Shown: piece by piece, positions 8,050 to 15,810 of the stretch
Layout: every line of letters begins with the position of its first letter
How positions within the stretch are numbered: the stretch's first letter is position 1
From: an uncultured Desulfobulbaceae bacterium
GTDB taxonomy: Bacteria; Desulfobacterota; Desulfobulbia; Desulfobulbales; Desulfobulbaceae
NCBI GenBank assembly: GCA_945787305.1
Contig: CALZIH010000007.1
Location: 1 to 30,896, forward strand
Direction: 5' to 3'
DNA: 30,896 nucleotides
The notes under the pieces: model-generated
Databases searched by the model: none
The model's input: the letters and a program-made list of their open reading frames with translations, nothing else
Told to the model about the DNA's origin: nothing
Program-made: the position numbers and the translations under genes

Positions 8050-9012
8050 TTAGTTTTGATGGTAAGCAGTTGGTTTTTTGCCCAATGCAAGACGTGGATG
8101 GTCCGCATAATCTTTGAGAACGGCAATGTTTTCAAATCCACTTTCCTGCAGCATGTTATTGATCGCTTTCCCCTGCCCTGCACCGATCTCAAGACACAGC
8201 CAGCCCCCTGCCTTGAGATAGCCTATACTTTCAGGAATAAGGCGCTGATAACACGCCAGACCTTCGGGGCCGGCAAACAAGGCTGAAGCAGGTTCATAGG
8301 CGATGACTTGCGGCTGCAGATCCTCTTTTTCCGACTCCCCGACATAGGGAGGATTGCTGACGATAAGATCAAACTGTTCCTGCTCAGGTATGGCAGCAAA
8401 CAGGTCGGAACAGACAAAGGTGACATTTTCATGTAAATCATGCATGCGGATGTTGGCGCGGGCAACGGCAAGGGCAGCAATAGAGCAATCGACAGCTACA
8501 ACCTGACAGCCCAACTGACTGGCGAGGACATCTGCGATGACCCCGCTGCCCGTTCCCATATCAAGTATCGTATTTACGGTGAGGGCTTGCTCCTGTACAA
8601 GAGCAAGTATCTTTTCCAAGACGAATTCCGTTTCCTGCCGGGGAATCAGGACATCAGGTGTCACCTGAAAATCACGCGACCAAAACTCAACTCTGCCGAC
8701 AATGTATTGCAATGGTTCCTGTTGAAGCCGTCGATTCAACATGGACTGAAACCTTGAGACATCCACAGGGCTGACGATTGCATCGGCATGGAGAAACAAT
8801 TCAGTTTTCGTTTTATGAAGAACAGCCTGCAATAAATACCGGGCCTCAAAACGTGCCTCTGTACAACCAGCTGCAGCCAACCTGTTTTCTGCTGCAAGGA
8901 GTAAATCCCTGATGGCTGGCCTTCCTGTATTTTGAACTGTTGCCTTCACTGACAAAAAAGGTTCACAGGTAAAAGGAGTTGAAGGAGATGAGCGCCTTAT
9001 GCAAAACGGCAC
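8050..9012 (-). CDS. prmC: peptide chain release factor N5-glutamine methyltransferase
   Basis: PrmC (HemK) methylates the glutamine of the GGQ motif in release factors, using S-adenosylmethionine. Its presumed substrate RF1 is encoded immediately upstream, 33 bp away on the same strand. The N-terminal helical domain contains QYIVGRVEFWS and LIPRQETE. The Rossmann methyltransferase domain has LDMGTGSG (about 150-157) for SAM binding and the substrate-binding NPPY motif at 220-223. The longest frame starts at a GTG at 9012 with no clear ribosome-binding site. A second GTG at 8949, 21 codons in, gives a protein of about 299 residues, closer to the family norm, and the first 20 residues look non-conserved. 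The start is therefore unsettled between 9012 and 8949. Confidence 0.93.
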   Translation of the reverse strand: MPFCIRRSSPSTPFTCEPFLSVKATVQNTGRPAIRDLLLAAENRLAAAGCTEARFEARYLLQAVLHKTKTELFLHADAIVSPVDVSRFQSMLNRRLQQEPLQYIVGRVEFWSRDFQVTPDVLIPRQETEFVLEKILALVQEQALTVNTILDMGTGSGVIADVLASQLGCQVVAVDCSIAALAVARANIRMHDLHENVTFVCSDLFAAIPEQEQFDLIVSNPPYVGESEKEDLQPQVIAYEPASALFAGPEGLACYQRLIPESIGYLKAGGWLCLEIGAGQGKAINNMLQESGFENIAVLKDYADHPRLALGKKPTAYHQN

Positions 9013-9045
9013 TTGACAGGCGTAGAGAATTGCCTGTTCCGGCTG

Positions 9046-10116
9046 TTACTGCATGAGATTGAGGGCTTCGGTCTGATAATGAGTAATCAGAGGGACGATG
9101 ACTTCATCTATATTTCCGGCAAGTATCTGTTCAAGTTTATACAGGGTGAGGTTGATGCGATGGTCGGTCATCCGTCCTTGGGGATAATTATAGGTGCGGA
9201 TCCGTTCGCTACGATCTCCGGAACCGACCTGGCTCTTGCGCTCCTCTGATATCTTGTCGTGTTGCTCCTGTTGCACCTGATCAAGCAACCGGGCCCGTAA
9301 AACCTGCAGGGCCTTTGCCTTGTTCTTGTGCTGTGATTTCTCGTCCTGGCAGGTTACCACCAGCCCAGTGGGTAAATGGGTAATCCTGACCGCAGAGTCG
9401 GTAGTGTTTACAGACTGTCCACCAGGACCTGAGGATCGATAGACATCAAATTTGAGCTCATTTGGCTCAATATGAAGATCAACTTCCTCTGCCTCGGGTA
9501 TAATCGCAACGGTAACGGCCGAGGTATGAATTCGTCCCTGGGTCTCGGTCTCGGGGACACGTTGCACACGGTGCACACCGGACTCATATTTCAACATTGA
9601 GTAGACTTGATCGCCACTGATAAGGGCGATAATTTCCTTAAAACCACCTATACCGATAGGACTAGAACTCATGACTTCGACCTTCCACCCCTTGCTCTCT
9701 GCATAACGGCTGTACATACGAAACAGGTCCGCTACAAAAAGTGCGGCTTCGTCACCGCCCGTCCCGGCTCTTATCTCAAGAAGCGTATTTTTTTCGTCAT
9801 TGGGGTCACGAGGAAGCAGAAGGATGCGTATCTGGTCTTCCAGGCTTGAGCGACGCTCCCGCAGCTCATCGATTTCAGCACGAGCCAATTCGGCGAGTTC
9901 TGGATCATCATCCTCGTTCTTGATAAGCTCTTTGTTCTCTTGCAAATCACGGCAAACGGTACAATAGATAGCATATAATTCACTCAGCTTTGCCACATGG
10001 GAATGCTCCCGCACCACCTGCTGATATCGCGCCTGATCATTGACGAGTAACGGATCAGAAAGCTGCATCTCCAGCGTTTCTCGTTTTTCATTAATATCAG
10101 TAAGATTTTCAAACAT
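9046..10116 (-). CDS. prfA: peptide chain release factor 1 (RF1)
   Basis: RF1 recognises UAA and UAG in the ribosomal A site and triggers peptide release. The 356-residue length fits the family. The stop-codon-reading PxT motif is present as PET (188-190) within RVQRVPETETQGRIHTSA. The peptidyl-tRNA hydrolysis motif GGQ is at 232-234, followed by SVNTTDSAVRITHLPTG. The PxT motif, rather than the SPF of RF2, identifies it as RF1. It starts the prfA-prmC pair. The 176 bases upstream contain the terminator of the rpmE transcript, so prfA must have its own promoter within about 100 bp; I cannot pick it out confidently. No strong Shine-Dalgarno precedes the ATG. Confidence 0.97.
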   Translation of the reverse strand: MFENLTDINEKRETLEMQLSDPLLVNDQARYQQVVREHSHVAKLSELYAIYCTVCRDLQENKELIKNEDDDPELAELARAEIDELRERRSSLEDQIRILLLPRDPNDEKNTLLEIRAGTGGDEAALFVADLFRMYSRYAESKGWKVEVMSSSPIGIGGFKEIIALISGDQVYSMLKYESGVHRVQRVPETETQGRIHTSAVTVAIIPEAEEVDLHIEPNELKFDVYRSSGPGGQSVNTTDSAVRITHLPTGLVVTCQDEKSQHKNKAKALQVLRARLLDQVQQEQHDKISEERKSQVGSGDRSERIRTYNYPQGRMTDHRINLTLYKLEQILAGNIDEVIVPLITHYQTEALNLMQ

Positions 10117-10223
10117 GAATGCAGGGTGTATGGGATAAAGCCGTTTAACTTTTACCTGAGGCTATTGCGATAGTGACTTGTATGTTCATGGAGAACAAGG
10201 CGTTCTACGTGTAGGCAGGCGGA

Positions 10224-10270
10224 AAAAACAAAACCTCCACATAACAACGAAGCGGGTTGTCACATGGAGG
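10224..10270 (-). terminator. rho-independent terminator after rpmE
   Basis: Reading leftwards, CCTCCA (complement of 10265-10270) and ACAAC pair with GTTGT and TGGAGG (complement of 10234-10239), with an internal bulge. The stem is followed directly by TTTTGTTTTTT (10223-10233). It lies 22 bases after the rpmE stop and separates rho/rpmE from prfA/prmC. Confidence 0.85.
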
Positions 10271-10292
10271 AATAAAAAGTTTACTGTTCGTC

Positions 10293-10499
10293 TTATTTAG
10301 CAAACTTTGCGTATTTCTTCTTGAACTTTTCGATACGACCGGCAGTATCAATCAGTTTCTGCTTACCGGTGAAGTAGGGATGACACGCTGAACAGATTTC
10401 CACCTTCATCTCTTCACTGACTGAGCCGAGTTCAACCTCATTGCCGCAGGCACAGACAGCATTAATTTTATGGTATTCTGGATGAATATCCGGTTTCAT
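10293..10499 (-). CDS. rpmE: 50S ribosomal protein L31, zinc-binding form
   Basis: The protein starts at the ATG at 10499, which has GGAGG seven bases upstream and gives the canonical N-terminus MKPDIHPEYH and 68 residues. The frame is open ten codons further, but that extension is not conserved. Cysteines at CACG (16, 18) and CSACH (37, 40) form the zinc-ribbon of the C+ L31 type, which bacteria replace with a zinc-free paralogue under zinc starvation. It bridges the two ribosomal subunits. It lies 102 bp downstream of rho on the same strand and ends in a strong terminator, so rho-rpmE is probably one transcript. Confidence 0.96.
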   Translation of the reverse strand: MKPDIHPEYHKINAVCACGNEVELGSVSEEMKVEICSACHPYFTGKQKLIDTAGRIEKFKKKYAKFAK

Positions 10500-10601
10500 T
10501 GTTTTGCCTCCAATATATTTCTTTCCCAACCAGGGAATTCAGTTTATGAAAAAATATTAAATATAATCCAGTTTCACCCTTTTTCAACGAAAAAAGACAC
10601 C

Positions 10602-11849
10602 CTATTGGTTCATGGATGCAAAAAACTCATCATTGGACTGGGTCTGCCGCATCCGGTCAAGTAAAAACTCCATGGCATCTGCCGGATTCATCGATGAGAG
10701 GATCTTACGTAAAATCCAGATCCTGTTCATCTCATCCGCTGGCAGAAGAAGGTCCTCCTTTCGAGTTCCCGACTTCTGCAGATCAACCGTCGGATAAATG
10801 CGCCGGTTGGCCATTTTGCGATCAAGAACAATCTCCATATTGCCGGTGCCCTTGAACTCTTCAAAGATAACCTCGTCCATTCGGCTGCCGGTATCGATAA
10901 GGGCTGTGGCCAAGATCGTCAGACTTCCCCCTTCTTCAACATTACGGGCCGCACCGAAAAAACGCTTGGGCCGATGCAACGCATTTGCCTCAACACCGCC
11001 GGATAATATCTTGCCGGATGCCGGGGTTACCGTGTTATATGCGCGGGCTAGCCGGGTTATGGAGTCAAGAAGAATGACAACATCATTCTTATGTTCCACC
11101 AGCCGTTTGGCTTTCTCTATCACCATTTCCGCAACCTGAATGTGCCGTTGGGGGGGCTCATCAAAGGTGGAGCTGACAACCTCCGCATCGACGTTGCGTT
11201 TCATGTCAGTTACCTCTTCGGGCCGCTCGTCGATCAAGAGAACTATCAGCTTTATTTCTTTATGATTATGGACAATTGAATTGGCAATTTTCTGCATGAG
11301 CACCGTCTTGCCGGTCCTTGGCGGGGCGACAATCAGACCACGCTGCCCCTTGCCAAGCGGAGAGGCTATATTCAACACGCGCATTGAATAGTTATCCGAC
11401 TCCATCTCCAAATTAATTTGCTCTTCAGGGTAGAGTGGAGTGAGATTGACAAAAGCGGTTTTGTTTTTTGCCGCTTCAAGAGGCTCAAAATTAATACTGT
11501 TGACCTTGAGCAAGGCAAAGTAGCGTTCGTTGTCTTTGGGTGATCGCACCTCCCCTTCTACTGTGTCTCCGGTACGTAGATTCAATCGCCGTATCTGGGA
11601 AGGGGATACATAAATATCATCCGGACCTGGAAGGTAATTATAATCCGGCGCCCGAAGGAAACCAAATCCATCCTGAAGGACTTCCAGTACTCCGCTACCC
11701 CATAATTTCCCATCCTCGCTGGATTGTGCCTTTAATATAGCGAAGATAAGCTCCTGCTTGCGCATGGTGGTATAGCCTTCAATCTTGAGGGCATCAGCAA
11801 GAGAAACCAGTTCCTTAATTTTCTTGTTTTTCAGTTCAGTTGGATTCAT
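10602..11849 (-). CDS. rho: transcription termination factor Rho
   Basis: Rho is a hexameric RNA-dependent ATPase helicase that ends untranslated transcripts. The start chosen is the ATG at 11849 (MNPTELKNKKIKELV), with GGAGG about ten bases upstream. This gives 415 residues, close to the usual 419. The frame continues upstream to 11906 without family conservation. An N-terminal SAP-like helical region is followed by the cold-shock-like RNA-binding domain (GFGFLRAPDYNYLPGPDDIYVS). The RecA-type ATPase has Walker A APPRTGKT (about 175-182) and Walker B VVILLD (Asp about 262), followed by the SITRLARAYN segment. No large insertion is present, unlike the long Rho forms of Actinobacteria or Bacteroidota. 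The long leader upstream suggests autoregulation. Confidence 0.97.
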   Translation of the reverse strand: MNPTELKNKKIKELVSLADALKIEGYTTMRKQELIFAILKAQSSEDGKLWGSGVLEVLQDGFGFLRAPDYNYLPGPDDIYVSPSQIRRLNLRTGDTVEGEVRSPKDNERYFALLKVNSINFEPLEAAKNKTAFVNLTPLYPEEQINLEMESDNYSMRVLNIASPLGKGQRGLIVAPPRTGKTVLMQKIANSIVHNHKEIKLIVLLIDERPEEVTDMKRNVDAEVVSSTFDEPPQRHIQVAEMVIEKAKRLVEHKNDVVILLDSITRLARAYNTVTPASGKILSGGVEANALHRPKRFFGAARNVEEGGSLTILATALIDTGSRMDEVIFEEFKGTGNMEIVLDRKMANRRIYPTVDLQKSGTRKEDLLLPADEMNRIWILRKILSSMNPADAMEFLLDRMRQTQSNDEFFASMNQ

Positions 11850-12172
11850 TGACCGGATTTTCCTCCATAAGGTCATTAAAAAAAAGCATTTCTGCACTGG
11901 ACACAAAATAATATCCGGAACAGAAAAGTACGTATGGTAATCTCCCCCAAGAGAGCAGGAGTGTTATAAACTACAGCAACTATCCGTTGCTAATATCTTG
12001 TCTGTATGATCGTCTTTTGAATTTTCGTGGCGGAAAATGCCTTGAAATGATGTCTTTCGAATATATAAAAAAAGGATGAGCCCTTAATAGTTTATGAGAT
12101 TCTACGGTTAATGTGACTTCGGAATGTAGAGCTGAGAACCGCCTTTGGTACGATAAGGATATTCTGACTATC
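11850..12172 (-). other. long leader between coaE and rho
   Basis: About 320 bases on the minus strand between a candidate promoter and the rho start hold no convincing gene. The region is AT-rich with scattered C-rich, G-poor patches, such as the stretch before the Shine-Dalgarno. A GGCATTTTCCGCC-like segment near 12030-12043 is the only modest dyad. Rho genes commonly have long leaders with rut sites through which Rho represses itself; whether this leader works that way is inference. Confidence 0.4.
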
Positions 12173-12201
12173 TAAATATTTGTTTAATGATTCCATGTCA
12201 A
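12173..12201 (-). promoter_or_regulatory. candidate sigma-70 promoter for rho
   Basis: On the minus strand a perfect -35 TTGACA (12201-12196) is followed by a 17-base spacer and TATTTA (12178-12173). It overlaps no gene, lying 26 bases past the coaE stop. A transcript from here would carry a leader of a little over 300 nucleotides before rho. Confidence 0.45.
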
Positions 12202-12226
12202 GCATTTTCTCTAAAAAACGTACCTG

Positions 12227-12814
12227 TCAATCCTGTTCGTACATGTGCCCCAAGCGAATGATCTGCAAGCTGGTTCGTGCCCAGGCTCCACTGTTTTCAA
12301 TAACATGGTCTGCAGCCATTACTTTTTCTTCAAGGGAAGCCTGTGCGGCTATAGCGCGCCTGCCCTTGTTTACGCTTACTCCATCTCTGTCCATAATCCG
12401 CTGACATCGGGTATCCTGATCTGCATACACCACAACCACTGCGTGTACGTCCTGCTCCCATCCAGCCTCAAAAAGGAGTGGTATTTCAGCCAGGATAACC
12501 GAATCGACACCCTGCTTAACGGCATTGTGCATGCTTGCTCTTGCCAGGGGATGGAGCAGCGAATCCACCTCTTTTCGTAAAAGCCTGTCACCAAACAATG
12601 CATTACGAAAAGCTATCCGGTCTAGCTCTCCACTCTCTAAAAAAAAACGCCTTCCAAACACCCTCTCAATAGCCAGCCAGCCGGGATGTCCTTTTTTCAG
12701 TAGCTGCCTGCACAGATCATCAAGGTCAAGCAGCTGAAGTTTAAAAAAAAAAGACCAGCAGGCTGCTACTTTACTTTTACCAGAACCAATACCGCCAGTT
12801 ATACCGATTATCAT
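12227..12814 (-). CDS. coaE: dephospho-CoA kinase
   Basis: CoaE phosphorylates the 3' hydroxyl of dephospho-CoA, the last step of coenzyme A synthesis. The protein has 195 residues. The P-loop GGIGSGKS is at 7-14, the LDLDDLCRQL segment corresponds to the family's DxD…R motif, and IPLLFEAG is the conserved substrate-site strand. The gene starts three bases after the stop of the rluD-like gene (TGA ACC ATG), so the two are translationally coupled. The ATG at 12814 is the only sensible start. It is separated from rho by a 377-bp gap with its own promoter candidate. Confidence 0.95.
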   Translation of the reverse strand: MIIGITGGIGSGKSKVAACWSFFFKLQLLDLDDLCRQLLKKGHPGWLAIERVFGRRFFLESGELDRIAFRNALFGDRLLRKEVDSLLHPLARASMHNAVKQGVDSVILAEIPLLFEAGWEQDVHAVVVVYADQDTRCQRIMDRDGVSVNKGRRAIAAQASLEEKVMAADHVIENSGAWARTSLQIIRLGHMYEQD

Positions 12815-12817
12815 GGT

Positions 12818-13741
12818 TCACGCATTCCGCTGGTTAAGCGTTGAAAGAACCTGCCGCATGTCTTCGGGGAGAGGAGCGCTAAACGTACGCAACTCCCCGG
12901 TAACAGGATGGGGGAAACGTAAGCTTGATGCATGCAGTAACTGTCGCTCAATCGATAAACCAAGATTCGCGTTTATCCGACCTCCGTACAGCCGGTCTCC
13001 GGCAACCGGGCAACCAACAGAGGCCATATGAACGCGTATCTGATGCGTCCGCCCGGTTTCCAAGTCGATCTCAACAAAACTGAAACCAGGCCAAACCTGT
13101 TGCACCTGCCAATTGGTGGCTGCATACCGGCCGTTTTCATGACGGATGGCCATTTTTTTTCTATGCACAGGGTGGCGACCGATTGGGGCTACCAGACGAC
13201 CGGTTTTCCGGCTGGGTTCTCTTAGCAAAACAGCATGATAGGTTTTAGAAATCTGACGATTCTTGAAACTGTCGCTGAGTTTTTTTAAAGCGATATCGGT
13301 TTTCGCAACAAGCATAATACCTGATGTATCCTTGTCAAGTCTATGCACAATTCCTGGTCGTACCGGGTCGCTGCCGGGAAGGGTTTGGCAATGATACAGC
13401 AGGCCGTTAACCAACGTTCCCTCACGATTCCCGTCACCGGGGTGAACAACCAGACCCGGAGGTTTATTTATAACCAACAAGTCTATATCTTCATAGAGTA
13501 TCTTGAAGTCAATGGGCTGGGCCAGAAGTACGGCGGAGCGCTTCTCTGGAAAGCTGACGGCCAAACAGTCGTTTTCATGTAACCGGTAGCCGGCTTTGAC
13601 TTGGTGATCGTTTATGCGGATCTCACCTGCACGGATCAAGCCGGCAAGGGCGTTTCTTGAAACGTCAGGATACCTGCGAACAAGAAAATGATCAAGACGG
13701 ATACCAGACTCTGCAGACGTGATAATGAAAGATTCAGGCAC
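12818..13741 (-). CDS. rluD: 23S rRNA pseudouridine synthase, RluD/RluA family
   Basis: The 307-residue protein has an N-terminal S4 RNA-binding domain (about 12-70, RLDHFLVRRYPDVSRNALAG) and a pseudouridine synthase domain. The catalytic motif is HRLDKDTSG (133-141) with Asp136. INKPPGLVVHPG and RTHQIRVHMA are the other family landmarks. RluD-type enzymes isomerise uridines 1911, 1915 and 1917 in helix 69 of 23S rRNA. The S4 domain and overall length favour RluD over RluA or RluC, but orthology is not certain. The start is a GTG at 13741 with weak ribosome-binding signal. It is the first gene of a two-gene unit with coaE. Confidence 0.9.
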   Translation of the reverse strand: MPESFIITSAESGIRLDHFLVRRYPDVSRNALAGLIRAGEIRINDHQVKAGYRLHENDCLAVSFPEKRSAVLLAQPIDFKILYEDIDLLVINKPPGLVVHPGDGNREGTLVNGLLYHCQTLPGSDPVRPGIVHRLDKDTSGIMLVAKTDIALKKLSDSFKNRQISKTYHAVLLREPSRKTGRLVAPIGRHPVHRKKMAIRHENGRYAATNWQVQQVWPGFSFVEIDLETGRTHQIRVHMASVGCPVAGDRLYGGRINANLGLSIERQLLHASSLRFPHPVTGELRTFSAPLPEDMRQVLSTLNQRNA

Positions 13742-13808
13742 TGTATAGCACGGACCGCAGATTATCCGGTATGCATCTCAACAAAGGCAAACGGGATGGA
13801 GAAGAGGA

Positions 13809-13823
13809 TGCCGTAAAACGGCA
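13809..13823 (-). terminator. weak hairpin after carD
   Basis: TGCCGT (13809-13814) and ACGGCA (13818-13823) form a perfect six-pair stem with a three-base loop, ten bases after the carD stop. There is no clear T-tract on either side, so it may be only a pause or processing site. Confidence 0.3.
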
Positions 13824-13832
13824 GAGGTAAGA

Positions 13833-14312
13833 TCAGTGAAAGAGTTCCTCTATCTGTTTTTCAATTTTTTCTTCATCAATTTCTTGCGCAAGGGACAATT
13901 CTTTGACCAGCAGACTTTTGGCGGTATCCATCATCTTGCGTTCGCCATAAGAGAGTTCTTTGTCGACGCGCAATATAAAAAGATCGCGCAATACCACAGC
14001 CACCTCATAGACGGAGCCAGTCTTTATCTTTTCCATGTAGTCGCGGTAGCGCCTGTTCCAGGTCTGCGAGCTTATTTTTATATCCCGATCTTTTAAAATC
14101 TCTATGACCTTATCCACTTCAGCGCTGGAGATTATGGCGCGAAGCCCGACATTGTCACTGTTCGTTGTCGGGATCATGATAGTCATGTCATTATCCAGAA
14201 TCTTCATAACATAAAACGATTGATCAATACCACCAATCGATTGGGTTTCAATCGCTTGAATGCGACCGACACCATGGGCTGGATATACTGCCATATCACC
14301 TGTTGTAAACAC
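13833..14312 (-). CDS. carD: CarD/CdnL-family RNA polymerase-binding regulator
   Basis: CarD-family proteins bind the RNA polymerase beta subunit and stabilise open promoter complexes, especially at rRNA promoters. Residues 1-60 form the Tudor-like interaction domain, recognisable from GDMAVYPAHGVGRI. A helical DNA-binding part follows (WNRRYRDYMEKIKTGSVYEVAVVLRDL, with the conserved Trp). I place the start at the GTG at 14312. It has AGGAGG five bases upstream and gives MFTTGDMAVYPAHGVG, matching the family N-terminus and 159 residues. The frame is open to a TTG at 14327, but that lies on the ribosome-binding site itself. The gene stands alone between pth and rluD with its own promoter candidate. 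Confidence 0.92.
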   Translation of the reverse strand: MFTTGDMAVYPAHGVGRIQAIETQSIGGIDQSFYVMKILDNDMTIMIPTTNSDNVGLRAIISSAEVDKVIEILKDRDIKISSQTWNRRYRDYMEKIKTGSVYEVAVVLRDLFILRVDKELSYGERKMMDTAKSLLVKELSLAQEIDEEKIEKQIEELFH

Positions 14313-14418
14313 TCGTTCCTCCTGCAAGCCAGGTATAAACCTGGATAAGTAAATGCAAAACCGCTACACTCTGCCGGTGGGCAATTGGTCTATTGACCAT
14401 TTCGTAATTGAGAGGGGA

Positions 14419-14447
14419 ACAATACCACATTTTATATAAAATTGCAA
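14419..14447 (-). promoter_or_regulatory. candidate sigma-70 promoter for carD
   Basis: On the minus strand TTGCAA (14447-14442) is followed by 17 bases and TATTGT (14424-14419). Each hexamer matches the consensus at four of six positions, in an otherwise AT-rich gap. It lies about 105 bases before the carD GTG. Confidence 0.35.
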
Positions 14448-14487
14448 AAAACTTCGAAATACCATGAAGACAGACCACCATACGTTC

Positions 14488-15078
14488 CTATTTCCCATTG
14501 ATCCGATTCATGCAGTAGTCAATACCTTTGGTTAAAAACAGCTCTATCGCCTGGTCGGTCACCTCAAAGACACCGTGCAACCCTTTGCTTTCCTCATCTG
14601 AAAACCGCGACAACACATAACGCTCCACCGGTATACCTTGACCATTGTCATTTCTTTCCGGCCTGCCGATGCCGATTTTAACCCTGGAGAAATCGCTGCT
14701 TCCAAGATGTTGGACCAATGAACGTATTCCGTTATGCCCGCCGGCTCCCCCGCGGGCAACAACTTTCACTTTTCCCGCCGACAGGTCCAAATCATCGTGA
14801 AGGATCAGGATATTAGTCAAAGGGACCTTGAAATATCGCGCCAAACAGGAAATGCCCCGTCCCGATCTGTTCATAAACGTTTCAGGCTTGGCCAGGATGA
14901 CTTTTTTTCCATACAGACCCTGACGACAGTAAAGCCCTTCACATTTCATTGAAACGGGTAGACAGTCAACAGCGGAAGCAAAATGATCAATGGCCATGAA
15001 CCCTGCATTATGCCTGGTGTACTCATATTTCTGACCGGGATTCCCCAGGCCAGCTATGATAAAGTCAGATGCAGCCAT
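14488..15078 (-). CDS. pth: peptidyl-tRNA hydrolase
   Basis: Pth releases peptides from prematurely dropped peptidyl-tRNA so the tRNA can be reused. The signature GLGNPGQKYEYTRHNAGF contains the catalytic His. FMNRSG, the HDDLDL strand and GGHNGIRSL are the other conserved blocks. The ATG at 15078 gives 196 residues. A TTG two codons upstream (15084) also opens the frame but is less likely. The gene is downstream of rplY, as in many proteobacteria (prs-rplY-pth), but here an intrinsic terminator lies between rplY and pth. Expression may therefore depend on read-through or a promoter close to 15090. Confidence 0.95.
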   Translation of the reverse strand: MAASDFIIAGLGNPGQKYEYTRHNAGFMAIDHFASAVDCLPVSMKCEGLYCRQGLYGKKVILAKPETFMNRSGRGISCLARYFKVPLTNILILHDDLDLSAGKVKVVARGGAGGHNGIRSLVQHLGSSDFSRVKIGIGRPERNDNGQGIPVERYVLSRFSDEESKGLHGVFEVTDQAIELFLTKGIDYCMNRINGK

Positions 15079-15120
15079 ACACAAAGACCACCGCCAGCTT
15101 GACGGTTGAAAAAATATAGA

Positions 15121-15154
15121 AAAAAAAGAAAAAGCCGGGAAAAATCCCGGCTTT
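15121..15154 (-). terminator. rho-independent terminator after rplY
   Basis: AAAGCCGGGA (15131-15140), a four-base loop and TCCCGGCTTT (15145-15154) form a perfect ten-pair stem. On the minus strand it is followed by a T-rich tract (15112-15130). It lies 35 bases past the rplY stop and directly before pth. Confidence 0.88.
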
Positions 15155-15165
15155 AATATGGATAT

Positions 15166-15185
15166 TCTCTCTGGATTCAGAGAGA
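15166..15185 (-). other. second hairpin at the rplY 3' end
   Basis: TCTCTCTG (15166-15173), loop GATT and CAGAGAGA (15178-15185) form a perfect eight-pair stem four bases after the rplY stop and ten bases before the terminator. It may protect the 3' end or attenuate read-through into pth. Confidence 0.4.
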
Positions 15186-15189
15186 CGAC

Positions 15190-15747
15190 TTACTGCACTT
15201 CAACGCAAGTCAACTTGGCATCATCAAGCATTTCAACGTTTTCGGGCAGTTTCAGGTCGCCAAAGGTTATGCCGCCTTCACCTCGATCAAGGTTGGAAAT
15301 GTCGGTGACAATCGAATCCGGGATATCCAGAGGACAGCCTCTAAGATGAACAACATCTTTGAAAACCATCAACTCCCCGCCCAGATCAACGCCTCGAGCA
15401 ACCCCTGAAAACTCAACTGGAACAACAAAGTCGAGGGTCTTATCAAGTTCAATCTCAAGAAAATCAACATGTACCAGTTTGTCAGAGATGGGGTCCTTCT
15501 GGATCTCCTGAACAAGTACCTGTCGAGTCCCTTTGCTGTCTCCCTCGATCTCGAGTGTAACGACGGCATTACGACCATGAATAAACAACAGATTTTTAAA
15601 AAGCTGACTGGCATCAAACTCCAATGCAATGGGCTCGGAACCACCGCTGTACAAAACCGCAGGGGTTTTGCCCTTCATCCGCATCTGTCGCATGGCCCCC
15701 TTGCCAAAAACCTCGCGTACCCCTGACGACATAGTTACCTGTATCAT
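15190..15747 (-). CDS. rplY: 50S ribosomal protein L25, long form (Ctc/TL5 type)
   Basis: The protein binds 5S rRNA in the large subunit. The first 90 or so residues form the L25 domain (KGAMRQMRMKGKTPAVLYSGG…, HVDFLEI). The remaining residues form the TL5 C-terminal beta domain found in Ctc-like long forms. Total length is 185 residues. A strong GGAGG lies six bases upstream of the ATG at 15747. It lies 63 bp downstream of prs on the same strand and ends in a double hairpin, which closes the ispE-to-rplY unit. Confidence 0.95.
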   Translation of the reverse strand: MIQVTMSSGVREVFGKGAMRQMRMKGKTPAVLYSGGSEPIALEFDASQLFKNLLFIHGRNAVVTLEIEGDSKGTRQVLVQEIQKDPISDKLVHVDFLEIELDKTLDFVVPVEFSGVARGVDLGGELMVFKDVVHLRGCPLDIPDSIVTDISNLDRGEGGITFGDLKLPENVEMLDDAKLTCVEVQ

Positions 15748-15810
15748 ATCAAACCTCCTCTACCACAGATCTCCGTCTGCATATCAATCAAATTCAAAAT
15801 TATAAAACGC

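Noticed and set aside
10602..11906. Rho start 19 codons further upstream at 11906
   Set aside because: The extra residues are not Rho-like and the ATG at 11849 has a GGAGG; the longer form is also past the usual length.
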